Shown piece after piece: positions 49,236-57,986 of a stretch of 64,000 nucleotides of DNA. Source of the stretch: Actinoallomurus sp963823735 (GTDB lineage Bacteria; Actinomycetota; Actinomycetes; Streptosporangiales; Streptosporangiaceae). Position 1 is the first letter of the stretch. Every line of letters starts with the position of its first letter. Location of the stretch: NCBI GenBank assembly GCA_963823735.1, contig CAWGMO010000002.1, positions 1,798,001 through 1,862,000 on the forward strand. The letters run 5' to 3'. The notes below the pieces were generated by a model. The model made no database searches, had not been told where the DNA came from, and worked only from the letters and a program-made list of their open reading frames with translations. Both the position numbers and the translations under genes were made by a program.

Positions 49236-50555
49236 TCAACGGCCGGTCGCGGAACGCCGGCGGCGGGCCAGGGCATCGATGCTTGCGGCGAGGAGAAGGA
49301 ATCCACCAGTGATCAGGTAGTTGAGGTACGCCTTGGCACCGAGGAGCCCTAGGCCGTTGTCGATGATGGCGATGACGAGACCACCGAGGATCGCGTCACG
49401 CGCCTTGCCCTTGCCGCCGAAGAGGCTGGTTCCGCCGATGACGGCGGCACCGACCGCGTACAGCAGCGTGTTGCCCGCACCGGCGTCCGGCGTCACCGAG
49501 TTCAGGCGGGAGGCCGCCACGATGCCGCTGATCGCCGCGAGCACGGAGCAGATCATGAAGACCGACATCCGGATGCGGGTGACGCTGATGCCGGCGCGGC
49601 GCGCGGCCTCGGCGTTGCCGCCGACGGCGTACACGTGCCGGCCATAGCTGGTGCGCCCGAGGACGAACGTGCAGACGATCAGCAGGACCGCCACGAGCGG
49701 CACGCCCCACGGCACGCCGCCGAAGAACGGCGCGAGCGGCGTACGCGCGCGGTTGAGGTTCAGGACCCACGCGCCGCCGAGCAGCGCGACCGCGACCAGG
49801 ACGACCTGGACGGCGACGAGCGCGAACGGCTTGCGGGACAGCCCCTTGGCGTTCTGCCGCTGCCAGCGGAGCAGCTGGATGCCGGCGTAGAGCACGGCGC
49901 CGGCGATCGCGAGGGTCCAGCCGAGCCAGACCGGCATGTACTTGTTGGCCAGCGCGTAGATGACCTTGTCGTGCACCGGGACGGTGCCGCCTTCGCCGAT
50001 CAGCTTCAGGGCGATGCCCTGGAGGCCGAGGAAGAGGGCGAGTGTCACGACGAACGACGGGATGCGCACGATGGCGACGAGCGCGCCGATCACCAGGCCG
50101 ATGAGGACACCGGTGACGGCGGCGGCGAGCACCGCGACGATCCAGTTCTGCCCGCCGTCGACGAGCAGTTTGGCCATGACCGCAGCGCACGCGCCGCTGG
50201 CGACGCCGGCGGACAGGTCGATCTCGCCGAGCAGCAGGACGAACACCAGGCCCATGGCCAGGATCGTCACCGGGAGGGTCTGGACCAGCAGGTTCGCGAT
50301 GTTGAACTTGCTGAGGAACGTCTCCGGACGCAGCCCGTAGAACAGGATGATCAGGACGACGAGGCCGAAGATGGCGGGCAGCGCGCCCAGGTCTCCGGAC
50401 CGCAGCTTGTTGCGGTAGTCGTCCACCGCGCTCCAGACCGTCTGGACGCGGGTGTCGGTGGAGAAGTCGGAGTCGGCCATGCTCGGCTGCCCGGGAGGCG
50501 TGTCGGCGACCGTCTCGTCGGCCGTGTCGGCCGGCTGCGGGGTTTCGGTGGACAT
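49236..50555 (-). CDS. Sugar ABC transporter permease (XylH-like)
   Basis: A 439-residue multispanning permease of the BPD_transp_2 (ribose/xylose) family. After an acidic, hydrophilic N terminus of about 60 residues come ten or more hydrophobic segments. Family sequences include GLVFVLLLGEIDLSAGVASG, VVTLALFLGLQGIALKLIGEGG, VLGRTSYGRHVYAVGGNAEA and AVGAAVIGGTSLFGGKG. XylH has this longer form with an extra loop compared with RbsC. It is ten bases downstream of the ATPase gene. The transported sugar is inferred from family likeness and is probably xylose or another pentose; no catabolic gene is near to confirm it. Confidence 0.9.
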   Translation of the reverse strand: MSTETPQPADTADETVADTPPGQPSMADSDFSTDTRVQTVWSAVDDYRNKLRSGDLGALPAIFGLVVLIILFYGLRPETFLSKFNIANLLVQTLPVTILAMGLVFVLLLGEIDLSAGVASGACAAVMAKLLVDGGQNWIVAVLAAAVTGVLIGLVIGALVAIVRIPSFVVTLALFLGLQGIALKLIGEGGTVPVHDKVIYALANKYMPVWLGWTLAIAGAVLYAGIQLLRWQRQNAKGLSRKPFALVAVQVVLVAVALLGGAWVLNLNRARTPLAPFFGGVPWGVPLVAVLLIVCTFVLGRTSYGRHVYAVGGNAEAARRAGISVTRIRMSVFMICSVLAAISGIVAASRLNSVTPDAGAGNTLLYAVGAAVIGGTSLFGGKGKARDAILGGLVIAIIDNGLGLLGAKAYLNYLITGGFLLLAASIDALARRRRSATGR

Positions 50556-50564
50556 CGGGGAACC

Positions 50565-51350
50565 TCAGATGCTTTCTGCGGCGGTCGCGGGGGCGAGACC
50601 GAGGTCACCGGAGCGCCCGGTGGTGATCAGCTCGACCACCTGCCCGGTGGTGACGTCGGTGCGCTTGACGTCGGCGGCGACACGTCCCAGGTACAGGGCG
50701 GTGATGCGGTCCGCGACCTCGAACACGTCGATCATGTTGTGCGAGATCAGGATGACGCCGTGGCCGGTCTCGGCGAGACGCCGTACGAGGTCGAGGACCT
50801 GGCGGGTCTGCGCGACGCCGAGTGCGGCGGTCGGCTCGTCCAGGATCACGACCTTCGACTCCCACAGCACGGCCTTGGCGATGGCGACCGTCTGGCGCTG
50901 GCCGCCGGACAGGCTCGCGACCTGCTGGCGCACCGACTTGACGGTGCGGACCGACAGCTTCGCCAGGGTCTCGCGCGCGGCCTGCTCCATGGAGCCCTCG
51001 TCCAGGACGATGCCCCGCTTCCGCTCGCGGCCGAGGAACATGTTCTGGGCGATGTCGAGGTTGTCGGCCAGCGCGAGGTCCTGGTAGACGATCTCGATGC
51101 CGAGATCGCCCGCGTCCTTCGGGCTGTTGATCGAGACCTCGCGGCCCTCGAACAGGATGCGGCCGGAGTCCACGGGGTGGATGCCGGCGATGCACTTGAT
51201 GAGAGTCGACTTGCCGGCGCCGTTGTCGCCGACCATCGCGGTCACCTGACCGGGATAGACGGCGAGGTCGACGTCGTGGAGCACGTGAACGGCTCCGAAG
51301 CTCTTGTTGATCCCTACCAGCTCGAGGCTGGGGGTTTCGTTCTCAGACAA
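50565..51350 (-). CDS. Sugar ABC transporter ATP-binding protein (XylG-like, single domain)
   Basis: A 261-residue ATPase with Walker A MVGDNGAGKSTLIK, Q-loop region VYQDLALADNLD, signature SLSGGQRQTVA, Walker B VVILDEPTAALGV and switch LISHNMIDV. Classic XylG/RbsA proteins have two ABC modules (about 500 residues); this single-module form occurs in actinomycetes and should act as a homodimer with the permease. TTG at 51350 is preceded by GGGAG. A strong hairpin in the 60-base gap before it should lower its level relative to the binding protein. Confidence 0.9.
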   Translation of the reverse strand: MSENETPSLELVGINKSFGAVHVLHDVDLAVYPGQVTAMVGDNGAGKSTLIKCIAGIHPVDSGRILFEGREVSINSPKDAGDLGIEIVYQDLALADNLDIAQNMFLGRERKRGIVLDEGSMEQAARETLAKLSVRTVKSVRQQVASLSGGQRQTVAIAKAVLWESKVVILDEPTAALGVAQTRQVLDLVRRLAETGHGVILISHNMIDVFEVADRITALYLGRVAADVKRTDVTTGQVVELITTGRSGDLGLAPATAAESI

Positions 51351-51375
51351 CGCTTGCTCCCTCGGAAAGCGGAAA

Positions 51376-51403
51376 CGGGGTGCCCGGGACGCCGGGCACC
51401 CCG
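51376..51403 (-). terminator. Intercistronic hairpin between binding-protein and ATPase genes
   Basis: Perfect 12-base stem (51376-51387 with 51392-51403) with a GACG loop, between the stop of the sugar-binding-protein gene and the ATPase start. In binding-protein operons such hairpins act as partial terminators or protect the upstream mRNA. Confidence 0.75.
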
Positions 51404-51410
51404 TCCACCG

Positions 51411-52499
51411 TCACTGGACTCCGGCCGCCTTGCACTTCGAGGCGTAGGAACCCTTGCAAAGGTCGGCGAGCTTGACCCCGCCGTCGGTGACGACCTGCTT
51501 GACGTTGTCCTTGAAGATGCCGATCGGCTTGAGCAGGATCGACGGGACCTGGCGCTTCCCGACCGGGTCGCTGGCGTTCCCGGTGGTCTGCGGCTTCTGC
51601 CCCTTGGCCAGGGCGGTGACGACCTGGACCAGGGCGTCGGCCTCCTGCTTGTTGGGCTTGTAGACCGTCATGCACTGGGTGCCGTCGAGGACGTTCTGCA
51701 GACCCTGCGGGGTCGCGTCCTGCCCGGTGACCGGGATCTTGCTGTTGTTCTTCTTCAGGATGGACACCGCGGCGTTGCCGAGGCCGTCATTGGCGGCCAG
51801 GACACCGTCGATCTTGCCGTGCTGCTGGGTGTACATCTGCTCGAAGATGGTGGCGGCCTTCTGGTTGTCCCAGTCCGGCACGGCCTGCTCGGCGACCTTC
51901 TTGTAGGTGGTCACCTTGTCGAGGACCTCGTGCGCACCCTGGCTGAACAGGGTGGCGTTGTTGTCCGTCGGGGCGCCGTTCAGGTAGACGATGTTGCCCG
52001 CCTTGTCGCCCATGCACTTCTGCAGGCCGGCACCCTGGACGCGGCCGACCTCGGTGCCGTCGAACGACACGTAGTAGTCGGCGGAGCCGCCGAGCGTGAG
52101 ACGGTCGTAGTCGATCGTCTGGACGCCCTGCTGCTTGGCCTTGCTCTCGATCGCGGCACCGGAGTTGGAGTCCAGGTTGACGATCGCCAGGATGGTCACG
52201 CCGTTCGTGATCATCTGGTCGGCGATGGTCTGCATCCGCTGCTTGTCGCCTTCGGCGTTCTGGATGTCGGCGGGGATCCCGGCCGCCTTGAACTCCGCGG
52301 TCAGGACCGGCCGGTCGAAGCTCTCCCAGCGCACCGAGGACTTGGTGTCGGGGAGAATGATCCCGACCTTCCCCTTGATCTTTGCCGCGCCGGTGGACTT
52401 GTCGCTGGTTTTGCTGTCGCTGCCGCTGCCGCAGGCCGCGAGGCCCGTCGTCGCCATGGCCGCGATGGCCGCGATACACGCCGTGCGCTTCAATCTCAC
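51411..52499 (-). CDS. Sugar-binding lipoprotein (XylF-like)
   Basis: Extracellular solute-binding lipoprotein, 362 residues. GTG at 52499 gives a clean signal peptide ending in the lipobox TTGLAAC with Cys acylation, then a Ser/Lys linker and the periplasmic-binding fold (VGIILPDTKSSVRWESFDRP, ANDGLGNAAVSIL, VTGQDATPQGLQNVLDGTQ). These sequences are close to xylose-binding XylF proteins, including the region that meets the sugar ring (KSSVRWE). The frame extends to 52547, which would bury the signal peptide. It heads the operon; about 185 bases upstream carry its promoter, with no clear operator seen. Confidence 0.92.
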   Translation of the reverse strand: MRLKRTACIAAIAAMATTGLAACGSGSDSKTSDKSTGAAKIKGKVGIILPDTKSSVRWESFDRPVLTAEFKAAGIPADIQNAEGDKQRMQTIADQMITNGVTILAIVNLDSNSGAAIESKAKQQGVQTIDYDRLTLGGSADYYVSFDGTEVGRVQGAGLQKCMGDKAGNIVYLNGAPTDNNATLFSQGAHEVLDKVTTYKKVAEQAVPDWDNQKAATIFEQMYTQQHGKIDGVLAANDGLGNAAVSILKKNNSKIPVTGQDATPQGLQNVLDGTQCMTVYKPNKQEADALVQVVTALAKGQKPQTTGNASDPVGKRQVPSILLKPIGIFKDNVKQVVTDGGVKLADLCKGSYASKCKAAGVQ

Positions 52500-52684
52500 G
52501 TCGACACCTTCTTCAAGCTCCCCAGGGAACAGTTTGTTTGGGCGCACAACGTATTCCTCAGGCGCAAGCTCGTATAGAGGGTCACAGGCGGAGACATTCG
52601 ACGGTTACGACATCGAAACCTGATCGTCACATAACGCCTTGCGGTCGGGCCGCTACCCATGCCTGAGGCCAGGCCGTTCGCCCC

Positions 52685-54298
52685 TCAGCCGCCGGCCGGC
52701 TGGAACGAGGCCGCGAACCCGTCGAAGACGTCCTTGCTCGACGACCACGAGCTCTGCGGAACCTGCCAGTACAGGGCGTAGGCGTGCTTGCTGTTCGCCA
52801 GGATGTTGCGGTTCAGGATGTGCGTACGGCCGTGGGACCCGTCGTAGGTGAACTCCCAGTCGGCGGCCTTCTCGGCCTGCGGATAGTCCACCTTCTCCAG
52901 CCGCACCCGGTGGTAGCCGGGGTAGCTCCCGGTGCGGCTCGCCTCCTGCTGCTTCCAATCCTTGAGGGGGTCGGACTTGGGGGTGTCGGACTGGTCGACG
53001 ATCAGCAGCCGCGAGCTCTTCGGGTCCTCCACGTAGAGGTAGTGCCCGTGGTGCGACGTCGTCCAGCCGTCGGGCACCCCGATCGAGAACTTCGTACGGT
53101 CGTGGTACCAGCGGAAACCGTCCGGCAACCTCGCGGCCGCGGCACCCGTGGTGACGGCCGACGGCGACGCGGTGGCGGATGGGCTGGCTGATGGGCTGGC
53201 GGACGGGCTCGGCGACGGCGAGGCCGTCCTGCGCGGCGACGACGACGGACGGCCGCCGGACCGCGGCGACGAGTGGCCCCCGCCGGACAGCCACCAGCCG
53301 GCCGCGCCCAGCACGACCAGGCCGGCCAGCGCGCCGGCCATGCCCGTGACCGCGCGCCGCCGCGACCGGGGCTCGGTCCTCGACGTCGTCTCCCCGGGTT
53401 CCGCGGGCCCGGTCGGCTCGGGGTCGGCCGGCGGGACCTCCGGCTCGGGGGCGGGAACGTCGGACAGCCCGAGCGTGGGGTCGTCGCCGTTGGCTATCTC
53501 GAACAGCGTGTACGCGACCGTCTGCGGGTCCGGGCGCGCGTCCGGGTCGCGCTGGAGCAGGCACTGGATGAGCGGCCACAGCGGCCCGGCCAGCCGCGGC
53601 GGATCGGGGTCCTCCGTCACGACGGCGGCGAGGATGGCGACCACGCTGTCGCGCTCGAAGGGCCGGCGTCCCTCGACGGCCATGTAGAGCGTGGCGCCGA
53701 GCGCCCACAGGTCCGACTCGGGCCCAAGGTCACTGTTGCGGGCGCGCTCGGGCGCCATGTACGACGGCGACCCGATCAGGACACCGGACGACGTCACCGA
53801 CGAGCCTCCCTCGGCGGTGGCGATGCCGAAGTCGCCGAGCACGACCCGGCCGTCCTCGCCGATCAGGACGTTGCTGGGCTTGACGTCACGGTGCAGGATC
53901 CCGGCGTCGTGCGCCGCGCGGAGCGCTTCGAGCAGTTGCATGCCGATCTCGGCGGTGCGCTCGGGGCTCAGCGGGCCGTCCGCGCGCACGATCTCGGCGA
54001 GCGACCGCGACGGGACGTACTCCATCACGATCCACGGCCGGTCCTCCTCCTCGATGATGTCGTACACGCCGACGACGTTGGGGTGGCTGAGCCGCGCGGT
54101 CGTCCGCGCCTCGCGCATCGTGCGGCGGCGCAGCCGCTCCTGCTCCTCCTCGGCGATGCCGGGCGGGTAGGAGACCTCCTTCACGGCGACCTTGCGGTCG
54201 AGGAGCTCGTCCGTGGCGAGCCACACGACGCCCATGCCTCCGCGGCCGATGACGGTGCCGAGCCGGTAGCGATCCTTCAGGAGCCGGGGGTTTTCCAC
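52685..54298 (-). CDS. Membrane serine/threonine protein kinase (PknB type)
   Basis: A 537-residue receptor-like kinase. Residues about 1-265 form the kinase: RGGMGVVWLA glycine loop, VAVKEV lysine, ILHRDVKPSNVLI catalytic loop, LGDFGIA, and GSPSYMAPE activation segment. A Pro/Glu linker and RSRRR lead into one membrane span (about 318-340, GMAGALAGLVVLGAAGWWL). Outside, a Ser/Pro/Ala-repeat stalk (SPSPSASPSASPSATASPSA) carries a C-terminal domain of about 150 residues (FRWYHDRTKFSIGVPDGW to FAASFQPAGG), found in several actinomycete kinases; its ligand is unknown. There are no PASTA repeats. GTG start at 54298. Confidence 0.93.
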   Translation of the reverse strand: MENPRLLKDRYRLGTVIGRGGMGVVWLATDELLDRKVAVKEVSYPPGIAEEEQERLRRRTMREARTTARLSHPNVVGVYDIIEEEDRPWIVMEYVPSRSLAEIVRADGPLSPERTAEIGMQLLEALRAAHDAGILHRDVKPSNVLIGEDGRVVLGDFGIATAEGGSSVTSSGVLIGSPSYMAPERARNSDLGPESDLWALGATLYMAVEGRRPFERDSVVAILAAVVTEDPDPPRLAGPLWPLIQCLLQRDPDARPDPQTVAYTLFEIANGDDPTLGLSDVPAPEPEVPPADPEPTGPAEPGETTSRTEPRSRRRAVTGMAGALAGLVVLGAAGWWLSGGGHSSPRSGGRPSSSPRRTASPSPSPSASPSASPSATASPSAVTTGAAAARLPDGFRWYHDRTKFSIGVPDGWTTSHHGHYLYVEDPKSSRLLIVDQSDTPKSDPLKDWKQQEASRTGSYPGYHRVRLEKVDYPQAEKAADWEFTYDGSHGRTHILNRNILANSKHAYALYWQVPQSSWSSSKDVFDGFAASFQPAGG

Positions 54299-54435
54299 GC
54301 ACCAGAGATAACCCAGGCGGGGCGTGGCTAACGTCCCGTAGTGGTTTATGCCGTTTTTTAGTGATCTCTTCCCGGATGCGCGTCCCTGTGTGAGAGTGAC
54401 CGGAGCCGTACCGACCGCACGTCAGGGGGACACCG

Positions 54436-56460
54436 TTGGCCGCGAACCCCGATCCACCGGGCTTATCAGCCTCCGGTCCGCGGGCCGCGGACGGATGGCG
54501 TGCGACGGGCGAGCGCCTGCACGCGTTGCGGCACGTACCCGAGCTGCGCGGACTCCCCCGAAGGCGGCTCCGCGCCCTCGACGCCGAACCGCTGTGCGTG
54601 GACGCCGGTGAGGTCGTCTGCGAGCGCGGCGAGCCCGCCGACCTCCTCTTCGCCCTCGCCTCCGGTGAGCTCGACGGGCCGGTGACGGCCAGCGGCGGCC
54701 GGTACGCGGCGACGGTGCGCGCGCTCACCCCGGTCCGGCTGTGGACGCTGCCCGCCGCCGTCGCGCGTACGGCCCTGAACGTCGCGGACGGGCCCGGCAC
54801 GGCCGGGCTGCGCGTCGAGGCGCACCGGGCGGGCCAGCGGTCCGGCGGCCGGCAGACGCTGCGCGACGTCTCGCTGACGGTCGAGCCCGGCTCCCTCGTC
54901 GCGATCGCCGGGGCGAGCGGCAGCGGCAAGACCACCCTGCTCGACGTCCTGTCCGGCGTGCGCCCGCCGGCCGAGGGCGAGGTGCGCGCCGACGGCGACC
55001 GGTCGTCGTTCGGCTACGTCCCGCAGGACGACATCATCCACCGGGAGCTCCCGCTCGAACGGACCCTCCGCTACGCGGCACGCCTGCGGCTCCCCGCCGG
55101 AACGCCCGCGCGTGAGATCGAGGAGGCCGTACGGCGCGTGCTGCGCGCGCTCGACCTGACCGGCCGCGCCGGTACCCGGGTCGGCTCGCTGAGCGGCGGC
55201 GAGCGCAAGCGCGCGAGCATCGCGGTCGACCTGCTCGTACGGCCCGCGATCCTGTTCCTGGACGAGCCGACCTCCGGGCTGGACCCGGCGGCGGCGTCGG
55301 ACTTCATGCGGCTGCTGCGCCGCCTCGCGGACGCCGGGTCGACCGTGGTCCTCACCACGCACAACCCGTCCGACGTCGCCCTGTGCGACGAGGTCGCGTT
55401 CCTCGTCGAGGGCCGCCTGGCGTTCCACGGAACCCCGGACGCCGCGCTCGCGCACTTCCAGGCCGGCCACGTCGAGGAGGTCTACGAGCGCCTCGCCGAC
55501 GAGGACACGCCCGAGGAGTGGGCCCGCCGCTTCGACGCGACGCGTACCGGCGCGCCCCCGTCCTCGCCGCCGGCAGGTCCGGCGGCGGCGCGCGGCGCGG
55601 GCCGCTGGGCGCAGTGGCGGGTGCTGACGCGGCGCAACGCCGACCTGCTGGCGCGCAACCGGCTGACGGCGGCGATCTCGGTCGGGTCGCCGGTGATGGT
55701 GCTGGCCATGTTCGCGGTGCTGTTCCGCCCGCACGCCTTCTCGTACGCGCGTCCGAGCCCGGCGGCCACGGTGATGATCCTGTTCTGGATCGCGTTCGGC
55801 GGGTTCTTCTTCGGGCTCACCTACGGGCTGCTGCAGATCTGCACCGAGGCGCCGATCCTGCGCCGCGAACGGCTCGCCGGGCTCGGCGTGGTCCCGTACG
55901 TCGCGGCGAAGGCGGCGGTGCTGGCGCCGCTGCTCGCGGTGGCGGACGCGGTGATGCTGCTGGCGCTGCGCGCGCTCGGCCGGCTGCCGGCGGCGGACGC
56001 GGGCACGTACGGGTCACTCCTCGTGACGCTGCTGCTCACGTCGGCGGCGGGCCTGGGCCTCGGGCTGCTCGTCTCGGCGTCCGTCGGCGACCCCGCGCAG
56101 GCGACGATGGCGCTGCCGATGCTCTGCTTCCCGCAGGTGCTGTTCGTCGGGGCGATCCTGCCGGTGCCGGTGATGGCGGCGGCGGGCCGCGGGCTGGCGT
56201 ACGCGATGTCGAACCGCTGGGCGTTCGAGGCGCTGGGCCACAGCCTCGGCGTGGCGCGGCTGTGGGAGCGCGGCGCGTCGCCGCTCGGCCCGCCGCTGCT
56301 CGCGTCGTACGGCGGCTCCTTCGCGCGCCCGGTCGCCGCCGACTGGGTGATCCTGGGCGGGTTCACCGTGCTGTTCCTGGGCCTGACCTGCGCGTTGCTG
56401 GCCTTTCAGCAGCGCTCGCGCACCTTCAGGCCGTCGGTGGACGGGAAGCGGTCGCGGTAG
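54436..56460 (+). CDS. ABCG-type ABC transporter (ATPase-permease fusion) with degenerate cNMP-like leader
   Basis: A 674-residue half-transporter in the White/ABCG order. TTG at 54436 follows CAGGGGGA. Residues about 25-115 resemble a worn cyclic-nucleotide-binding fold (LRHVPELRGLPRRRLRALDA, AGEVVCERGEPADLLFALAS). The ATPase spans about 128-350, with GASGSGKTTLLDVLSG (Walker A), VGSLSGGERKRASIAVDLL (signature), ILFLDEPTSGLDP (Walker B) and TTHNPSDV (switch). The C-terminal ABC2 membrane domain has six predicted spans. Substrate unknown. The last 55 bases overlap the convergent class V aminotransferase gene. Confidence 0.9.
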   Translation: MAANPDPPGLSASGPRAADGWRATGERLHALRHVPELRGLPRRRLRALDAEPLCVDAGEVVCERGEPADLLFALASGELDGPVTASGGRYAATVRALTPVRLWTLPAAVARTALNVADGPGTAGLRVEAHRAGQRSGGRQTLRDVSLTVEPGSLVAIAGASGSGKTTLLDVLSGVRPPAEGEVRADGDRSSFGYVPQDDIIHRELPLERTLRYAARLRLPAGTPAREIEEAVRRVLRALDLTGRAGTRVGSLSGGERKRASIAVDLLVRPAILFLDEPTSGLDPAAASDFMRLLRRLADAGSTVVLTTHNPSDVALCDEVAFLVEGRLAFHGTPDAALAHFQAGHVEEVYERLADEDTPEEWARRFDATRTGAPPSSPPAGPAAARGAGRWAQWRVLTRRNADLLARNRLTAAISVGSPVMVLAMFAVLFRPHAFSYARPSPAATVMILFWIAFGGFFFGLTYGLLQICTEAPILRRERLAGLGVVPYVAAKAAVLAPLLAVADAVMLLALRALGRLPAADAGTYGSLLVTLLLTSAAGLGLGLLVSASVGDPAQATMALPMLCFPQVLFVGAILPVPVMAAAGRGLAYAMSNRWAFEALGHSLGVARLWERGASPLGPPLLASYGGSFARPVAADWVILGGFTVLFLGLTCALLAFQQRSRTFRPSVDGKRSR

Positions 56461-57902
56461 GTCTCCTCGGCGAAGCGCAGGAACCGCTCGACGTCGGCGA
56501 AGGTGGACGCGAGGCCGACGGACACGCGGATGGCGCCTCCGCTCGGCAGGCCCAGGATCTCCAGGTACTCGTCGAGGGTGCCGACCGTGCGTCCCGCCGA
56601 CGCGGCGAGGGCGTCCCGGTCGATGACGAAGGCCGCCTCGCCCGCGCCGGGGTTGCAGAAGCAGCCGGTCCGAAGCGAGATGCCGGCCGCGCCGCTGTCC
56701 CGTTCCACGACGCGTTCGTCCACGACGCCGCCGCCCGGGTCGCGGAAGTTGAACGCGACGGTGCCGCCGCGCGCCTCGGTCCCGCGCGGCCCGTACACCT
56801 GGACCATCGGACGGCCGTTGGAGTGCCGGAGCCCCTGCAGGCGGTCGAGCAGCCAGCCGGTGAGGCACCGGACGCGCCGGTGTACGAGGTCCGGGCCGAG
56901 GTGGTCCATCCAGTCGAGCCCGGTCGCGACGTCGGGGACGGCGAGGAAGTTGAGCGTGCCGTCCTCGAACGCCGTCTCGTCGCCGGCGAGGACGTGCCAG
57001 CCGCCCTGCGCGCTCACGGCCTGGACCGTGCCGCCCGCGAACCACGGACGCCGCAGCCGCGCGAGCGCCTCGCGGCGCGCGACGAGGCAGCCGACCCCGG
57101 TCGGGTAGCCGAAGATCTTGTACCAGCTCACCGGGACGAAGTCGGGGTGCGTCCGGCCGAGGTCGAGCCGGTTGGTGGGGACGTAGGCCGCCGCGTCCAG
57201 GAGCACGTCGTAGCCGTGGCGGTGCGCCAGGTCGATCCAGTCGAGGGGGTGGTGCACGCCGGTGAAGTTGCTCTGCGCCGGGTACGCGAGCAGCCCGCCC
57301 GTCCCCCGGGCGAGCGCCGCGCGCAGGGCGTCGTCGGAGGCGCGCAGCTCCGGCCCGCGCACCGGGACGTATTCGACGGCGGCGTCACGGCCACGGGCGT
57401 ACTCCCGGATTCCGTTGACCGAATTGTGGTTGTCAAGAGTCAGAACTAAACGGCTATTGTGTCCGAAATCATATGATTCGGCGACCAGTCGGCATGCCCC
57501 GGAGGCGTTCGGTGTGAAGATCACCGCGTACTCGTCGGGCGACGCGTTGAAGTATCTGAGTATTCGCGCACGGGTCTGCTCGACCAACTCCGTGGCATTT
57601 CTGGACGTCGGATTCGCCGAGTGCGGATTTCCGAAACACCCTTCACGCACACGTACGGCATGCGCCGACACCTGCGCGTCCGCGGGGAGTCCCGCCCCGG
57701 CGTAGTCGAGGTAGACGTGCCCGCCCGCGTCCAGATATCCGTACTCGGACGCCCGCAGCTCGTCGAGCCGTCTCGTCAGGTAATAGTCCGGATATCGGGA
57801 GAGGAAAAAGTCCTCGGCGGGCTCCCGCGCCGCCACTTTTTCGATCTTCCAACGGCCACCCAGCCCGCGCACCCCGTGCCCCACGATGGCCGCGCCTCCC
57901 AC
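56406..57902 (-). CDS. Class V aminotransferase / molybdenum-cofactor-sulfurase-like protein
   Basis: A 498-residue PLP enzyme. The PLP lysine lies in SWYKIFGYPTGVGCLV, a sequence typical of MoCo sulfurase, and the persulfide cysteine motif GCFCNPGAG is present with RTG before it. Other contacts are YLDYAGAGLPA near residue 65, NPHSANPTS, FTPNASGACRLV and DAAAYVPTN. MoCo sulfurases carry a C-terminal MOSC domain; this protein ends after the NifS-like part, so it is a stand-alone desulfurase-like form. Its sulfur acceptor is unknown and no molybdenum-enzyme genes are near. GTG at 57902 has only a weak ribosome site. The 3' end overlaps the ABCG gene by 55 bases. Confidence 0.83.
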   Translation of the reverse strand: MGGAAIVGHGVRGLGGRWKIEKVAAREPAEDFFLSRYPDYYLTRRLDELRASEYGYLDAGGHVYLDYAGAGLPADAQVSAHAVRVREGCFGNPHSANPTSRNATELVEQTRARILRYFNASPDEYAVIFTPNASGACRLVAESYDFGHNSRLVLTLDNHNSVNGIREYARGRDAAVEYVPVRGPELRASDDALRAALARGTGGLLAYPAQSNFTGVHHPLDWIDLAHRHGYDVLLDAAAYVPTNRLDLGRTHPDFVPVSWYKIFGYPTGVGCLVARREALARLRRPWFAGGTVQAVSAQGGWHVLAGDETAFEDGTLNFLAVPDVATGLDWMDHLGPDLVHRRVRCLTGWLLDRLQGLRHSNGRPMVQVYGPRGTEARGGTVAFNFRDPGGGVVDERVVERDSGAAGISLRTGCFCNPGAGEAAFVIDRDALAASAGRTVGTLDEYLEILGLPSGGAIRVSVGLASTFADVERFLRFAEETYRDRFPSTDGLKVRERC

Positions 57903-57986
57903 CTGACATCACAAAACCCTAGATATGCCCTCCTTTGGCATTTAATCCTCATAATTGGCCTTAAGCAAGGGTTATAACCTGTGCCG
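57903..57986. other. AT-rich intergenic spacer
   Basis: This 84-base stretch is strikingly AT-rich for the region. It holds the palindrome ggttataacc at 57970-57979 and the inverted pair atgcc...ggcat around 57924-57940. Since the gene downstream on this strand starts at 57902, it probably carries that gene's promoter. Confidence 0.4.

Noticed and set aside
49635..52577. A 980-codon open frame antisense to the sugar transporter genes
   Set aside because: Shadow of three well-supported genes; no recognisable motif and biased composition.
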